From Paraconiothyrium sp. Pb-2020 (Eukaryota > Ascomycota > Dothideomycetes > Pleosporales > Didymosphaeriaceae), in the NCBI GenBank assembly GCA_022419385.1, contig JAJUBI010000005.1, positions 2,790,001 through 2,854,000 of the forward strand: a stretch of DNA of 64,000 nt. The letters are read 5' to 3'. Below are positions 23,049-36,200 of this stretch, piece after piece. The position numbers and the translations under genes were made by a program. Position 1 is the first letter of the stretch. Every line of letters starts with the position of its first letter. The notes under the pieces were generated by a model that worked only from the letters and a program-made list of their open reading frames with translations, made no database searches and was not told where the DNA came from.

Positions 23049-25614
23049 ATGTATGTTGAACGAGAAGGAATGGCTGAGCGGCCAGCCGCTCACCCCACGA
23101 ACGAACGCCATGACGATAGCGAGCGTACTGTGTCCGTGACGAAGAGGTTCACAGGACCAGGAAACGCAAAATCCCCCACAGATACACCGGCTGCCAATCC
23201 GTTACGCCTTACACACCAGCCTACGTACGTCAAGGTGAGCAAGGAACATCTTACCATTGACACTCTGCTATATTACGATATTCCATATGAGGTCGACAGA
23301 ATCGACCCCAACTACATCATCATTGTGCGCCAAATGGAGCCCGCCGAGACCGAGGTTCTATTCCAACACACGCGCCGACTTCGTTCTCGCGGGAGATCTC
23401 GTCTTCTCAAAGCAGAGACAGAGAAGACTCTGAACAATGTCCGCTCAACGAAATCTAATACGGCAGGACACTTGAAATCCGTTATGACGAAAGAACCTGT
23501 GCCTGTCATCCAATTGGAACGCCCCAACATCTCGACGCCTAAAATGATCATGAACGATCGTCGGCAGCGAGCAGCGAGGCGAGAGGCTGAGGAGGACGAG
23601 AAGGCACAGGAAGAACGAATGCATTCTCGCGGAAGCTCTCGTCCTCTCTCCAATGAGCGTACCGTGACAGAGAAGATCCTCGAGAAACTGCGCCTATCCC
23701 GGTTGGAGGCAGCAGGAAAACTGTCGTTCGTTGCAGCCGATTCCCTCTCCAATCTCAAAGTCCACCAACTCTCTTATCGGGGATGCACGACTAGCTAGGC
23801 AATCCTCTGATCCAGATTGTCACCCACTCTCCTCCAAAGACTCGTATGACAGCATTGAGATGGATCAGTGTGAGTCCAAGTACAATCTTGAACACCCCAG
23901 TCGACCACTCTTCGAACGTAGCCGTTCGAGACTTCCAGCACCCATGACCAACCTGCGGAGACGATCGCCGGGACTAGGCCTTCGAGACCTTCAAAGAAGC
24001 AATGAGTCGATCGGGCTAGGCAAGAAAGACCAACAAAGTGCCCGAGCAGCTCTCACATATCAGCTTTCGCACGGGAGCCCCTCGTCCAAGCATCCACATG
24101 GAACACACCGACCTCCACAACGGCCGCCAACAAACGTCTACATCCCCACCGACAGACTATTCCTTACCGGAACTCGGTAATCTGATTTCCGGATGGGAAG
24201 CAACGCTAACACATGAACAACCAAACATTATGCCATCGAATGAGGGATATAGAGCCTCAAATGAGTTGCTTGTCATCACAGAGTCATGGCTCAAAGACTA
24301 CAAATCGCCAGAAGACATGGCCGGCCTGCGGGAAATGGTCATGGGGAGTTATCTGCAACAAGAGAGGGAGCCGCAAGAGTTGGTGAAAGAGCAAGAAGCC
24401 CAGTTTGCGCGCTCTCAGGAACTAAACGAAATTGCCACCCCACACTCAAAGAATACCGCGCCAGATACGGACAACAGTAACAGTGAGTCACCAACCTCAC
24501 ATAGTAATGCTTTCCAGATACGTCACGATCGATCAAATGGGACACCTTCAATTCTCTTATCAAGGACCGCTCCATTCAATAATCCCAAACTATCAGCGAC
24601 GGCAGAGGATGCTATCAACCGTCTGAACCTTCCCGAACTGACAGCTGGATCAGCACGAGCCAGGCCACCGATCCAAGGCAGCACGCTCTGGACAGCGCGA
24701 TTGGGCTGGTAAGAGCGATCAGAACGCGAGCGGTGGTATGAATGAGCCTGTTGCTACTACTCCTGACAAAGGGAAACAGTCGTCATCTTTCAGCAAGTTC
24801 ATCGGTGGCAAGCTAGAGAAGACCAAATGCTCAGCCACAGAGAAGTATAATCGGCGTGGCATTGGCGCTCTACTCGAGACCCCTGAAGAACACGAGTCTG
24901 GACATAGGGGAGGAAAGCTTTTGAAATCTCCCAAATACACAGATTTTGAGATCGATTTCGACACAGCCTCCGATGTTCCAGAAGAGCAACAATCAGCTCT
25001 TAATTCCCACAATAAGGGTGACGCCTCAAAGAGCGAGGACGAATACGCCATAGACGAAGATGGTAACTATGTCCTTGATACCTCGTGCACCATGTCTCCT
25101 TTCGCACACTGGGCCAACAAAATCCAGCTGAGTATGAACTTGCCATTGTATCTCACAAAGTTACGGGTACTGACGTTTTCCAATGTCTGGCTTGTTCGAG
25201 GATGTTTAGCGACCGAAGACATTACGAGTAAGTATCACCTGGTAAAAGCTGCCGTTACTGACAAATCAAAGTGAACACATGCAGACACACGTGAAGTCCT
25301 TCCAATGCAGTCGATGCCATAGGATGTTCGCGCTTCGAAGAAACCTTGTTCGCCATGAAGCATCAATTCATTGTGCAGGGCAGCAGGAATGCTCTTGCTC
25401 AGTAGTTGGCTGTGGCTTTGAAGCGACACGAATGGACTACTTACCCCGGCACATGCAGAAACCCCATCAGTTCCAGGTCAAAAGCTTAGCCGAGAATGAC
25501 ATAGATCATGCAATGATCTCGCAATTCCCTGTGAAGCAAAATGCCGATCCATGTTCGCCAGCTTTACTCTCTTTGCTGACCCATCCCAAATCTAGACACC
25601 CCTACAGAAACTAG
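23049..25614 (+). CDS. DUF8035-like and C2H2 zinc-finger protein, provisional model
   Basis: Provisional exons 23049-23663, 23716-24037, 24156-24708, 24794-25062, 25128-25227 and 25272-25614 give 733 residues. The N-terminal part has PTYVKVSKEHLTIDTL, DPNYIIIVRQM and ETEVLFQHTRRLR, resembling the DUF8035 domain of uncharacterised fungal proteins. The C-terminal part has two clear C2H2 fingers, FQCLACSRMFSDRRHYDEHM and FQCSRCHRMFALRRNLVRHE, and a third degenerate one (CSVVGCGFEATRMDYLPRHM). The junctions at 25063-25127 and 25228-25271 are good GT-AG introns that build the first finger. Those at 23664-23715 and 24038-24155 use weak donors and were chosen mainly to join open frames, so frameshifts or other exons are possible. 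The next gene starts 21 bp later in the same frame; skipping 25531-25614 as an intron (GTGAAG to CTAG) would merge the two. Probably nuclear; targets unknown. Confidence 0.5.
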
Positions 25615-25635
25615 CCTTCAAAGGTTCCACAGCTC

Positions 25636-27531
25636 ATGGCTGGACAGGATCAGAAGTTTTCGATTGCAAGTAAGCTCTTCCCACAGGTTCACTCATTAGA
25701 GGGGTCAAGTATGTTAGACTCATCAAATGTCGTAGAGAACGCTCCATACGCGCCCGACAAGCATAAGAGACAAGTAGCGCTTTCTTTGGCAGGAACTATC
25801 GCTGCCAATGATAGCAGCGAATCGGATAATCTGACGACGGTTGGCGAGGAAGACACCCGGTTTCGTATCGGAGATGGCGACGCAAGAAAGTTTAGCGACA
25901 GTCAAGAAAGCTTATTGAGCAGACGAGGCAAGACTGAATACTCTTCTTACTGCGATATGGACACTCATGACGCCCTAAACTTGATACAGAAAGCGGTGAA
26001 AGGTGTCCTACTCAGTAGACTACTCGATCATGCCCTGCCCGAGGTTAGGGACGCGACAGAGGGGTTTTGTGCTTCAAGCGGGGGCCCCAATACCTGTATT
26101 ACGACCGTAGTATCATCGCTATCCTCGTCTAAGAACGGCACAAGAAATATGGCCGGCAAGCGAGCTCGAAAAGATGGGAAGGATCCTGGCGATATAGGGG
26201 GTGACGACTCAGACGATGGCAATGACGGTCGACCCAAGAAGAAAGCCTCATCTGATCGCATCCCACCGCGGAGGTTAAAATGCCCTTTCCATCAACGTCA
26301 ACCTGAGAGATACACCAAAGCGGCTTGCCGAGGTGAGGGATTCGCAGAAATGGGAAAGCTCAAAGATCATTTAAAGCGTGTGCATATGCATCCATTGCGT
26401 TGTCTGAGATGTCACGTTGAGATGTCGGAGGAGGAGCTTGAAGATCACTTGGATCGTGACGATATATGTGCAAGATTACCAGCGCCGCAGGATGACCGCA
26501 TAGCGCCCCAAAAACTCTGGAGGGTTCATTTCAAAAAGGCTCCCTTTATGAATGCCAGGAGTACGGAGGAGAAGTGGAAGATAATGTACAAGATGCTCTT
26601 TCCTGCGGATTCTGAGGCAGACATTCCATCGCCATGTCAGTTCCCAGTGTGTCAACACTAACACTTATAAATTCATGGCTAACGTTAACGCCAGATGATC
26701 AAAACACTGTGTCCCCAAACCTGGCACGGGCCCTTACTGAAGCATTGGAAGAGGAGCTCAACCAAGAACTCGCGCAATATCTGGAGCCTGTCGTAACCCG
26801 CATCAAGGCGCGCATACCCGCGATCATTGAACGTTGTCGTGCAAACTTGGCTCAACGAGCTACTGCTACGAGGGAAGACATTAACGTTGAAGTATTATCC
26901 ACTCGATCAAAGGCAATCCCGGAAGTGATAAGCAATACAGAACAATTGCACTTGAAGGATATATCAAGTCAGATGACCCATGTGTGAACGGTGGCTATGA
27001 GCTACCAGCACAAGCAGCCATGGCCGACAGCGAGAAGGGAAGACAGCAATCACGCAGGTTTCCAACACATGGATTGACGCCTTCTGGAAGTAGTACAGGA
27101 AGCGAGGAGATAGCAACGGCTTCGCCCTCTACAAGTACGGACAACATTGCTCACACGGATATACTTCACAGCTCACCGTGCTTTGATCCCAATGCGAACA
27201 TTGGAACGCATGAAACTTGGATATGTACGAATCTACTTCATTCCCGCTTCATCCTGAGTTCAGCTCGACACTGCTGGATTGCAAAATTCCTGCGCGATGG
27301 CCGGGATTCGAGGAGCAGGATCCGGCGCTACGACCCTATCACAACAATCCGTACCTATGTGGTGGCTCTGAGTCTTTTGACGAGCAAGATTGGAATGGCA
27401 TGGCAGCTGTGAACAAGCAATATACGGCCGAATATCCAGCTGTACTGGATCGAACGCCTCATGAGGAACATGACCACACGCAGACAACACAGTGGGAGAC
27501 CGCGGAACGCAGCCCGAACCTTTATCGATAA
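25636..27531 (+). CDS. fungal C2H2-type protein, possibly the 3' half of the preceding gene
   Basis: Provisional exons 25636-26635, 26695-26924, 26969-27177 and 27264-27531 give 568 residues. Only the intron 26636-26694 is strongly supported (GTCAGT donor, GCTAAC branch, CCAG acceptor); it joins PSP to YDQNTVSPNLA. The two later junctions were inferred because coding-like frames continue past the TGA at 26985. The central part is a known fungal arrangement: RRLKCPFHQRQPERY, a CRGEGFAEMGKLKDHLKRVH finger, MHPLRCLRCHVEMSEEELEDH and a tail with STEEKWKIMYKMLFP. These proteins are widespread in Pezizomycotina and of unknown role, often with DNA-binding or NLR-like partners. A basic stretch (about residues 170-215, GKRARKDGK and GRPKKKAS) could be a nuclear signal. 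Confidence 0.6.
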
Positions 27532-28610
27532 CGGCCGAGTAGGTAATTGGCGACAAGGAAAACTCGAATTTGGAGTACATTAATCAATACATCACACACC
27601 CCAATGAAAGCGATTATGTAAAGACACTCAGATTCAAGACCATATGTCGACAGGACCCCGGAGACTTCTATGCTGTACAACACTACGTGCACCGTCATCT
27701 ATGTTGAGGGTATCTTTGGCGGACATAAAGAACAGGTAGTGGAATTTCCGGAGCACGAGACCAGGCGTAGTCCGTAGACCAACGCACGGTGGCGTTCCAC
27801 GACGCGTACAATCATTAGGCGGCGCGCGACACTGGTAATTATTGTGAACAACAGAATGCGTAGCACTTCCCATCCTCAACAGCGAGGTGGCGGCGAAGTC
27901 CGCAGCAGTGTATGTCAGCGCGCTTCCAACCTTGGCCGGCTTCTGCGTCGAGTTAGAGACGACAGGCCGTGCAGCACATGTAAGATCGTCATTGAACAGG
28001 AAAGGATGTTCAAAGCATTCGCCGTATGAATGATCGACTTCTGCCTGTGGAACGCACACGTTGTTTGCGCGTAGACGGAAAAGTTCAAATGCATTACTTA
28101 GATAGCTTTCTCAGTATCGTTCGAGTTGAGCAATTCGATAGATTAATCCAAACGATAGCACACCGACACGTCTTCATTGACAAAACTGACAGAGTAATCA
28201 CGAATGATGTTTTCATGAGAGTATTCACAATATGCACAGAAGTAATATATACAAGGCCCCAAACTCAGCGCCGATGGAAATTCGCCATGGGCAATTTCGT
28301 GCTTCTCGTGTCCCGTTTCACATGCTGGCAGTTTCTTGCCACGTGCTATTGTTCAACTCCTTCCTCGTCCTTCGTACTGACCGACAGTTTGGATGAACCT
28401 CGGCACACGTCGATCGTGCTTCGCGTATCGTCACCTCGGGCCGATCATAGCTTCGCAGCAGGGGTAGGAGACTGAGCCTATGAGAAAAAAGAAACATCAG
28501 CTTAATTCGCATGTGGCACATTGCTTTATTGGCACTCTTTTGTTTTATTTGTTGACAAGCCCATAGGAACAGCTTCGAGTCATCGTAACGTTACAAGGGA
28601 AAAAGGAAAA
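27532..28610. other. intergenic, nothing convincing
   Basis: About 1.1 kb. A 141-codon frame on the minus strand (27634-28059) has no signal peptide, no family resemblance and no supporting splice structure, so I did not call it. The right end is the 3' flank of malate synthase. Confidence 0.5.
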
Positions 28611-30388
28611 CTAGAGCTTGGAAGCGCCCCGCGGGGGACCTACATTTGTGATTTCATTGTAGAGAAGACTGGATGGGGTTAGCTTTGGTCTTGCGTACTT
28701 GGTGATGTGTGTGACATACGATGTAAGGAATTCGTCGTACTGTTCGCCCGTCACTTGGCTCTCGAAGTACTTTGCGGCCAGGCTGAACTTATTACCCTTG
28801 GGTGCTTTCTCGCTCAGCTTCTGCGTCTGCTCGTGGAGCAGCTTGAGCGCGTAGTCTTTGGTAACCTTCTGGCCTTCGGCCGTGGTGATCTGGTGCTTGC
28901 TCCATTGCCACAACTGACTCCTCGACACCTCGGCGGTAGCCGCATCTTCCATGAGGTAATTGATGGGCACGCAGCCGAGACCGCGCAGCCATGCCTCCAT
29001 GTAGCTGAGGCCGATGTCGAGATTCTTGCGGATACCCGCTTCGGTGACCTTACCGGGCACGTTCATGTTGAGCAGATCGTTGGCAGTAATATTCACATCG
29101 TCGCGGCGGACATGCATCTGGTTGGGTGTAGGCATATGCTTGTTGAAGACCTCGCCAGCAATGGCGGCAAGCGCCGGGTGAGCGACCCAGGTGCCGTCGT
29201 GTCCAGCGCGGACTTCGCGAAGCTTGTCGGCACGGACTTTCTCCATGGCAGCCTCGTTGGCAGCGGGGTCGTTCTTTATGGGAATTTGTGCAGCCATTCC
29301 ACCCATGGCGTGGACGCCCCGCCTATGGCAGGTCTTTATGAGAAGCTTAACATATGCGTCCATGAAAGGGACGGTCATAGTCACTGAATCACGGTCTGGA
29401 AGCACGAAGTTCGGGTTCTGGCGGAAACGCTTGATAGTGTTGAAGATGTAGTCCCATCGTCCGCAATTAAGACCAGAGGAGTGATCACGAAGTTCGTAAA
29501 TAATCTGGGAAGGTCAGTATATACTTGTGAAATGTATTGAGTATCAACCCACCTCATCCATCTCGAAGGCAGCTGTGATTGTTTCAATCAACACGGTGCC
29601 CCGGATCGTGCCTCTTCGCATGCCAATGTAGTCCTGTGCCAGGTTGAAGACGTCGTTCCAGAGTCTCGCCTCCAAGTGCGATTCCATTTTTGGAAGGTAG
29701 AAGTAAGGTCCGGATCCTCGCTTCACGAGCTCGTGTGCGTTAAGGTAGAAGTAAATGCCGAAGTCAAACAAGCTGCCCGAGATGGGCTCGCCGTCCACTG
29801 TGAAGTGCTTCTCCTCCAGGTGCCATCCTCGGGCGCGAGCGATGAGTGTGGGAAGCTTGCGGTCGGTGCGGAGCTTGTATTCCTTCTCGCCCTGCTTGAA
29901 GTCGACCTGCCTGCGGATGGCGTCATACAGATTGAGCTGGCCATTGATCATGTTGTCCCATGTCGGCGCGCTTGAGTCTGTGCTGTATAAGCTTGCATCG
30001 ATAACCACGGCGCTTGCCAATACTTACCCTCGAAATCCGCCATATACGTCCATACGTCCGAGTTCAAGGCGTTGACGACCATCTTGCGATCCGTAGGTCC
30101 TGTGATCTCTAGGCGTCTGTCGACCAGTCCGGGAGCTGGAGGTGCTCCCTTCCAGGCATCGTTTTCACGAATATGCCTGGTCTCGGGGAGGAAGTCGAGT
30201 AGATTGCCCTTGTCTAACTCGGCCTGGCGGATCACCCGTCGCTGAAGGAGCTCTTTCCTACGCTCGTTGAATGTACGGTGGAGCAGAGCCAGGAAGACAG
30301 CCACATCTTTGCTCAGAATGTGTTTGTTTTGGTCGTTCAATGCGCCGAGGATATTGACCTCACGTAGCAAGCTTTCGGGGCTAGCCAT
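28611..30388 (-). CDS. acuE: malate synthase, peroxisomal (glyoxylate cycle)
   Basis: A 559-residue enzyme from exons 30028-30388, 29553-29977 and 28611-29504 on the minus strand. The malate synthase signature DHSSGLNCGRWDYIF sits at about residues 268-282, right after the second intron. Other conserved blocks are DFEDSSAPTWDNMINGQ, GTIRGTVLIETITAAFEMDE and MGGMAAQIPIKNDP. It condenses acetyl-CoA with glyoxylate to malate, needed for growth on acetate, fatty acids or C2 sources. The last three residues are SKL, a perfect PTS1, so the enzyme should be in peroxisomes/glyoxysomes. The first intron has two acceptors five bases apart (ATACAG and CACAG); only the second keeps the frame. Length and both intron positions are ordinary for the family. 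Confidence 0.97.
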
Positions 30389-31224
30389 TGTGACTCGACT
30401 GTTGTCGTATACCGTGTGCTGGAGTTGGTCTATTGTTCAAGACAAATGGTACCAAGGAGAAAGGTATGGGGCAACGATGTATGCGTGCGGAGATGTGAGC
30501 GGCAGAGGCGCGGCACATATATCTCGGAGGCAAGACGTCACGCATCTTGACATGGACCGAGGGTCTTTGTCCTAGCATGGCCGGCCGCGTGCTGTGAGTG
30601 GAAGATGGTCGCGGCCCAGCGGCGAGCTTGTGATCGCTGCCCGCCAAGCCGTCTGCGGATGCGGGGTGGCACGACGCCATCATCTCGAAGCAGCACCGCG
30701 ATTCCACAAAACTCACCATTCGGGCTCTGGAACGGGTGCAATCGCGGTGAAGGTGGCAAGCGATTATCGCAATCCCTACGAAAACACGGGCTGCTGCCGG
30801 ATGGTGCCGGCAACTGACGGAAGCTGCGATTGGAGCTCTGGCGAGCACCTCCATTGCTCCACCCAACCGTCGTCGCCACTGCTTTTGCGCCGGCTACTGA
30901 AGGGAACACTGAGGGCATTGATACATTCTTGATGATATTGTCTACGTACCCTGCGGATAAGGCAATCGGATTGGATCCCTGATGCGTGGACCTCGGGAGA
31001 TGCTCCGGACCTACATCGGGCTAACACCGTTCCTGATAACCGCAATTTTGATGTCTTGATCCTAGTACCAAAAGAAAAAAATTAAACGCCCATAACTGAT
31101 ACATACCATCTTTCGGGATCATTGCATCAATAGCGGAAAGAGCAACGCCCCACTCCCATGCCAATCACAGTCCACTTTCGCACAGCGTCGTTGTTGACCG
31201 TCCGTACTGGACTCAGCCACGCAG
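30389..31224. promoter_or_regulatory. malate synthase upstream region
   Basis: About 840 bp between the malate synthase start and the 3' end of the DUF3455 gene. It should hold the malate synthase promoter, expected from the family to be induced by acetate and repressed by glucose; I could not assign a FacB or CreA site with confidence. Overlapping frames at 30381-30932 on both strands look like chance. Confidence 0.45.
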
Positions 31225-31887
31225 CTAGTTGAGGGGCAGACCGAGACTTCTTCTCTGCCTGCGAGCAGCCATAGCGTCGGGGCACGCGTAGACATAATAT
31301 TGAGCCTCATAGGGGACTTGGACAACAGCACCTGCAGCTTGTCCATCACAAGTAGTGGGTGCTACCCCACCCTTTGTGTTTAGTCGATAGATGCTTCGGA
31401 CGGCTGTGTTTGTGTTCGTAGCATCAAGTTTGAGCCACGGGACATCGGCAGCGGCATCAGGGGCTGGAGCAGCTTCGCTCTTCTTGAGCTGTGTGTTGCC
31501 GAGCCCAATTATGTCGAATTCAGGTGTCGTGTTATCGACGAAGAAGTGCTGGCCCACCGCGTTTGCATCCTCTGTCACGGATCCAAGAGACGTTTTCTGA
31601 GCGACGGCGCACGAGGCGTTGAACAGGTTCGCCACAGCGCCAATAGAGGCGGGTGTGGCTGTCTCGTTGGTGCACGTGTAGTTCTGCGTGCCTTGGCCTA
31701 GCGCGATGAGCACTAGCTGGTTGTGGTCGCCTGGAGGCGTAAGCGTGCTCGAGGGCTGCTGAACATCGGCAAGGCTACACGAGTCGTTGAGTTGACGACG
31801 GTAGGAGCTCCCGGGTAGGCGATATGGCGCCGGAGCAGCTAAAGCGAGGGGGATGGCAAACGCCGCGACAAACAGCGAGGAATGCAT
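31225..31887 (-). CDS. secreted DUF3455 protein
   Basis: An intronless 220-residue secreted protein. Residues 1-17 form a signal peptide (MHSSLFVAAFAIPLALA). The DUF3455 domain covers most of the rest: LVLIALGQGTQNYTC, an AVANLFNASC block, DVPWLKLDAT, SIYRLNTKGGVAPTTC and a YEAQYYVYACP end. DUF3455 proteins are common in fungal secretomes and some bacteria; function unknown, frequently described as malate dehydrogenase-like by annotation carry-over only. The start was placed at the ATG at 31887, because the longer frame begins without a signal-like sequence. Conserved cysteines could form two disulfides. Confidence 0.88.
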   Translation of the reverse strand: MHSSLFVAAFAIPLALAAPAPYRLPGSSYRRQLNDSCSLADVQQPSSTLTPPGDHNQLVLIALGQGTQNYTCTNETATPASIGAVANLFNASCAVAQKTSLGSVTEDANAVGQHFFVDNTTPEFDIIGLGNTQLKKSEAAPAPDAAADVPWLKLDATNTNTAVRSIYRLNTKGGVAPTTCDGQAAGAVVQVPYEAQYYVYACPDAMAARRQRRSLGLPLN

Positions 31888-33235
31888 GTTGGATGTTTTA
31901 GAGGAAGGGTTGAATGCCGGATTCGTCAAGGGTATGTGTGTATAGCGAAAGCAGAGAGCTACCAGAGCCCGAAGAAGCGAATGGGTAGGAAATAAAACGG
32001 AGGGAGAAACAAGACAGTGAGCTGGAAGCTGTTGATTGCAGCGAGAGTGGTGCCTTGAAAACAGTGCGATGCGGGCAGGCCAATATATAGATTCGATGAA
32101 CACTCATTCAACCCAACGTAGACAATCCGGTAGGTAGTTTGATCCGGGAACGTACCTGGGGGCTGTAAATCTCAAACATCGCATACGTCCATGCCTGGTA
32201 GTAGCGTCCGATAGTGTTAGTGGCATACAGCTCGTCTGCTGTGCTTCCCATATGCTGACAGGAGGTGCATTTACACGTAGGGGGAAAGGTCAGCGAATGT
32301 TCCGCCTTCTTGGGCCGAAAAGGGAATGCCTGGTCCTGCCATTGAAACGCGGGATCCATAACCTTGGGAAACTTCGACAGATGTTACTTTTAGCACAACT
32401 GTAAAGGGGGCACGGGTCTCATGAACGCCCCTTGGGCCGTCCGCGACGGATGCGACTGTCACGACTCATGCGCGAACTATACCTCCGCAGCGTGTTGCGA
32501 TATGCAGAGCGAAAATGGTGGTTGAGACGTGAAACGGTACCTGCAGATTTCGCGTTGGAGGATCAAACACGGCCGCTTGTCCAATAAGCAAGCGAGTGCA
32601 ATACGCAGGATTGCCTCACCATTCGCGAAACAGCCGCAGTTCACGCCAGGCGGTCTGGATTGTAGATGCGATCCTTGGATCAGTACAGCTGCTTTTTCGC
32701 GGCTGTTGTCGCGACATTGACAGCATGTGACCCGGCGGCGGATCAGCGGCAGATGTTCTGTGCCGTGCATCTGGCACACGATGCGCTTCTCGTAGAGATT
32801 ACCTTGCAGATAGTTCGGGCCGTTGTGAAACAGCGAAAGCAAGTGGCAGTGGCAGGCTGAATGTTTGGGCATGTTGAAGTCCGTGTGCTGTGAGGAGGAT
32901 GAGCGCATGCTACGCATATCGTCCCTCGCTTATCAGCGGAGACTATCCTGCATATTGTGTACGTCTCAGATGGAAGCTGGGTGATCTGGACAATGTGACG
33001 ATGGGTACAGCAGGTTAGCGTTGGGAGAGTCTAAGGACAGACAGTGAAAGTGGTGGTAGTGGATGAGGCAGTGGGCTGGGGGGACCGAGTCGCGCTATGA
33101 CCAGAACGGCATCGAGCTCAGCCACCATTTACGCGTGCTCTACCTTCACTTCAACTGTGACGTTGCTGTCAAGAGACAAAAGCGTCCGGGTGACAATGTC
33201 GCCCATGTTTTTCTGCTCAAGCCCTATCAGGTACC
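31888..33235. other. intergenic, nothing convincing
   Basis: About 1.35 kb. A 146-codon minus-strand frame at 32477-32917 and a 64-codon plus-strand frame overlap, with no family resemblance. The interval holds the DUF3455 promoter on its left and the ankyrin gene promoter on its right. Confidence 0.5.
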
Positions 33236-36200
33236 ATGAACGTTAGACGGAGCCTCCAAGACGTCATTCGAGATGTCGGCATCCATCCGGTTTCTGCTCG
33301 TCAGCCTCCCCTCCCCTCGCCAACTCAGCCTGCAATTTTCGCCAGCGAGGAGGATCACACGTTAGCTCGCCAGCTACTAGTCGATCAGAGAGTGAGCGGC
33401 CCAGACTACCGAGATCCCGGCAAAAAGTTGAAGCTCATTTTCAGGAGCTCGAAAGAGAAAGAAAGGCTTCAGGACACGACTCAGTGGGATTTTTCGCAGG
33501 ATGAGCTTGACCGCGCACTATCGGCAGCCATCGACAAACCTGCTACACGCCCTGGTCTTATCCAAGCCTTCCTCAACCTAGGAGCAAAAGTCAACTTTGT
33601 GGAAGTTGCGGATCAGAAGAGCAAGGCGACTAAGAAGGCAGCTGTTACTGACCGAAGACGAAGCACGGTTCTGCAGAGAGCAGCGACTGTGCGACGAGCC
33701 GACTCACTCAGTTTATTGGCGGCTTCTGGCGCGGACCAGATCACTCTCGACGAAGGGCTCAAAGCTGCTCTTGCCGCAAACGACCACCCCTGTGTTCAGG
33801 AATTGTTGCGACATGGTGCAGACCTGAACACGAGCCCAAACGCGTTAGCAGATGCTGTCAGGTCGAACGATCAGAATTTCGTACGTTTGCTATTAAGGGC
33901 ACCAAAAGCTCTTCGCCCTGACATCATCTCTTCATGTCTTCCAGCCGCTGTTCAACAAAAGTCCGAGCCGGTCATCTCGCTGCTGATAACCCACGGCGCT
34001 GATCCGAACTTCGATAATGCTAGTGCTCTGACTACTTCTGTTGCACGATGCGAATATCGTACCTGTGTTGCACTTGTCGCTGGCCCGATGCCCCTGAATT
34101 CCACGTCCCTACAGGCTGCTTTTGAGACTGTAATGAGGATGTCAAGCGCGCAGGACCTTTATCAATTCTTGGAACTTTTCTTCTGTTGTGGTTTGTCTCC
34201 AGCAAGCCCTAGGTTGACTGGCTTGCTCGTAGCCGCATCCCAGCGCAATGACATCCGTATGGCGGAGATGCTCATCAATTATGGAGTGCCGCCAACTGTT
34301 AACCAAGCAGAGTGCTTAAAGATTGCTATTGCTAGGTCTCATTGGCAACTGGCAGATATCATCTTGAAAACCTCGATATCGCCCGCTCATGCATCCATGG
34401 TGCTGGACGTTGTACCAGAGGATACACCAAAATCCGAGAGACTCCATATTATCAGCATTTTGGTAGCCAAGGGTGCCAGCGGTAGTTCACTCGAACGATG
34501 GCTTGTTCGCGCAGTTGAAGAGGGGGATTCAGAACTAATGGATCTACTTCTAAACGCTGGCCAACCGCTCGGAACAGGTAACAACAGGGCTATACAAGCT
34601 GCAGTAGCAAGGAAAGATATTCGTAGTCTCCGCTTGTTACTTGCTTCCCGGCCGTCACTGCAGTCACTTGCGCAGGTATTTCCTCTTATCCGATCTGGAT
34701 ACACGGCGTCTGAACGACTCGAAACCGTGCGCTTACTGTTGGAGCATGGTGCTTGTGGGCCTGAAGTAGATCAAGCTCTCGTCGCTGCGGTCGCTGACAC
34801 GTCCAGCACGAGAGACATTGCTTTGATAACGGAGTTGGTCCGTCATGGTGCACTTGTCAACCATGACCACGGCAAAGCGCTCAAACTGGCTGTCTCCCAG
34901 GCCGATTTGCCAATCGTACGCCTGCTCTGTGGGGCGAAAGTTTCTACTCAAAGTAAATCTGCATGTTTACCCCTCATCTTTGATACAAAAGGGTCCAGAC
35001 GGCCTGCAACAATTGCGATGTTGGAGGTACTAGTAGCTGGTGGTGTTGAAGAGGGTGCGGCTACACAAGCCCTAGAGATCGCTGTCAGAGGTGGCTCCCC
35101 CAACCTGGACGTAATCGAACGGCTGATAGCTGCTGACCCAAGACTGCTTTCGCAAGCGTTCCAATTTGCTACTTCGCTCAGCAGTGTACCGCACAAAGAA
35201 GCTATCCTCAAGTCTTTGCTCGGAAGAGGCATCTCACAGGAAACGCTTGACCGAGCTCTCATTACTGAGATTCGGCAATTGAAGGGTACAGACGAGTCCG
35301 CAATCGCACATTTGCTCCTTCAACACGGTGCATCCATCAACTATAATGGTGGCGCTGCATTTGTAGCATCTGCAGCAACAGGCAACAGTTTGCTTGTGAA
35401 GCTGCTGCTCACTGGGAGGGACAGTCCTTGGCAACATACAGTCACCTCAGCTTTTCAATCACTCTTCGATCCCGTTAATCTGCGACGACTGAATTCCGCA
35501 GCACCGAGCCGAACGTCCGTTGGCAATATAGTCGTTGCATTACGCCAAGAGGCGCCTCACACTCACTCCCGCGACAATGAGCGTTCGTCCGGCGATTATG
35601 TTGAGGTTGCAGAGCAGCTTCTTGACCTGGGAGTAGACCAGAATGCAGTTGATTTAGCACTACGAGCCGTTCTAGACCCGGAGAACGGTCTCCATGCGAC
35701 CGAATCAATAGTGGACCGTCTCCTGAACCACCGCGCAGATGTCAATGCCGCCAACGGTGTATGTTTCGTCTTCGCCGCGAGACGGAACTCAACGCTCTTT
35801 GCGAGACTTCTTGAATTTCGGCCCAATTTTACGGCTCTCTTACCGTCCCTCATTAGCTCTGGTCTAGACGAAGGAATACTCCTGGAGTTGATCGAAGCCT
35901 GTTTTAGTCATGGATGTACTGCCGATGACTTAGATTCAAGCCACCCAACATCATTAATTTTAGCAGTACAGAAGTATCCAAGGAGCGAAGCACTTATCCA
36001 GAAGTTGCTTAATCATGGCTGCAATCCCGAAGCTTCATTATCCGGTGTAATTGATACTAAAGTAGGCGAAGAAGCCATCCCCGCTCTTTTATGGGCTCTG
36101 GCACAACCACAAAAAAGGGTTTCGAGCTCGGTGATCATTACTCTGTTACAGGCAGGAGCTTCGTGCACCCGCGTAGCTCCAGTATCAGATATCGCACCTA

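Noticed and set aside
27634..28059. A 141-codon minus-strand frame that might be a small protein
   Set aside because: No signal peptide, no family resemblance, an unremarkable start and no splice partners.
32477..32917. A 146-codon Cys-rich minus-strand frame
   Set aside because: It has no signal peptide and the translation is of mixed composition like random GC-rich DNA; overlapping plus frames are equally open.
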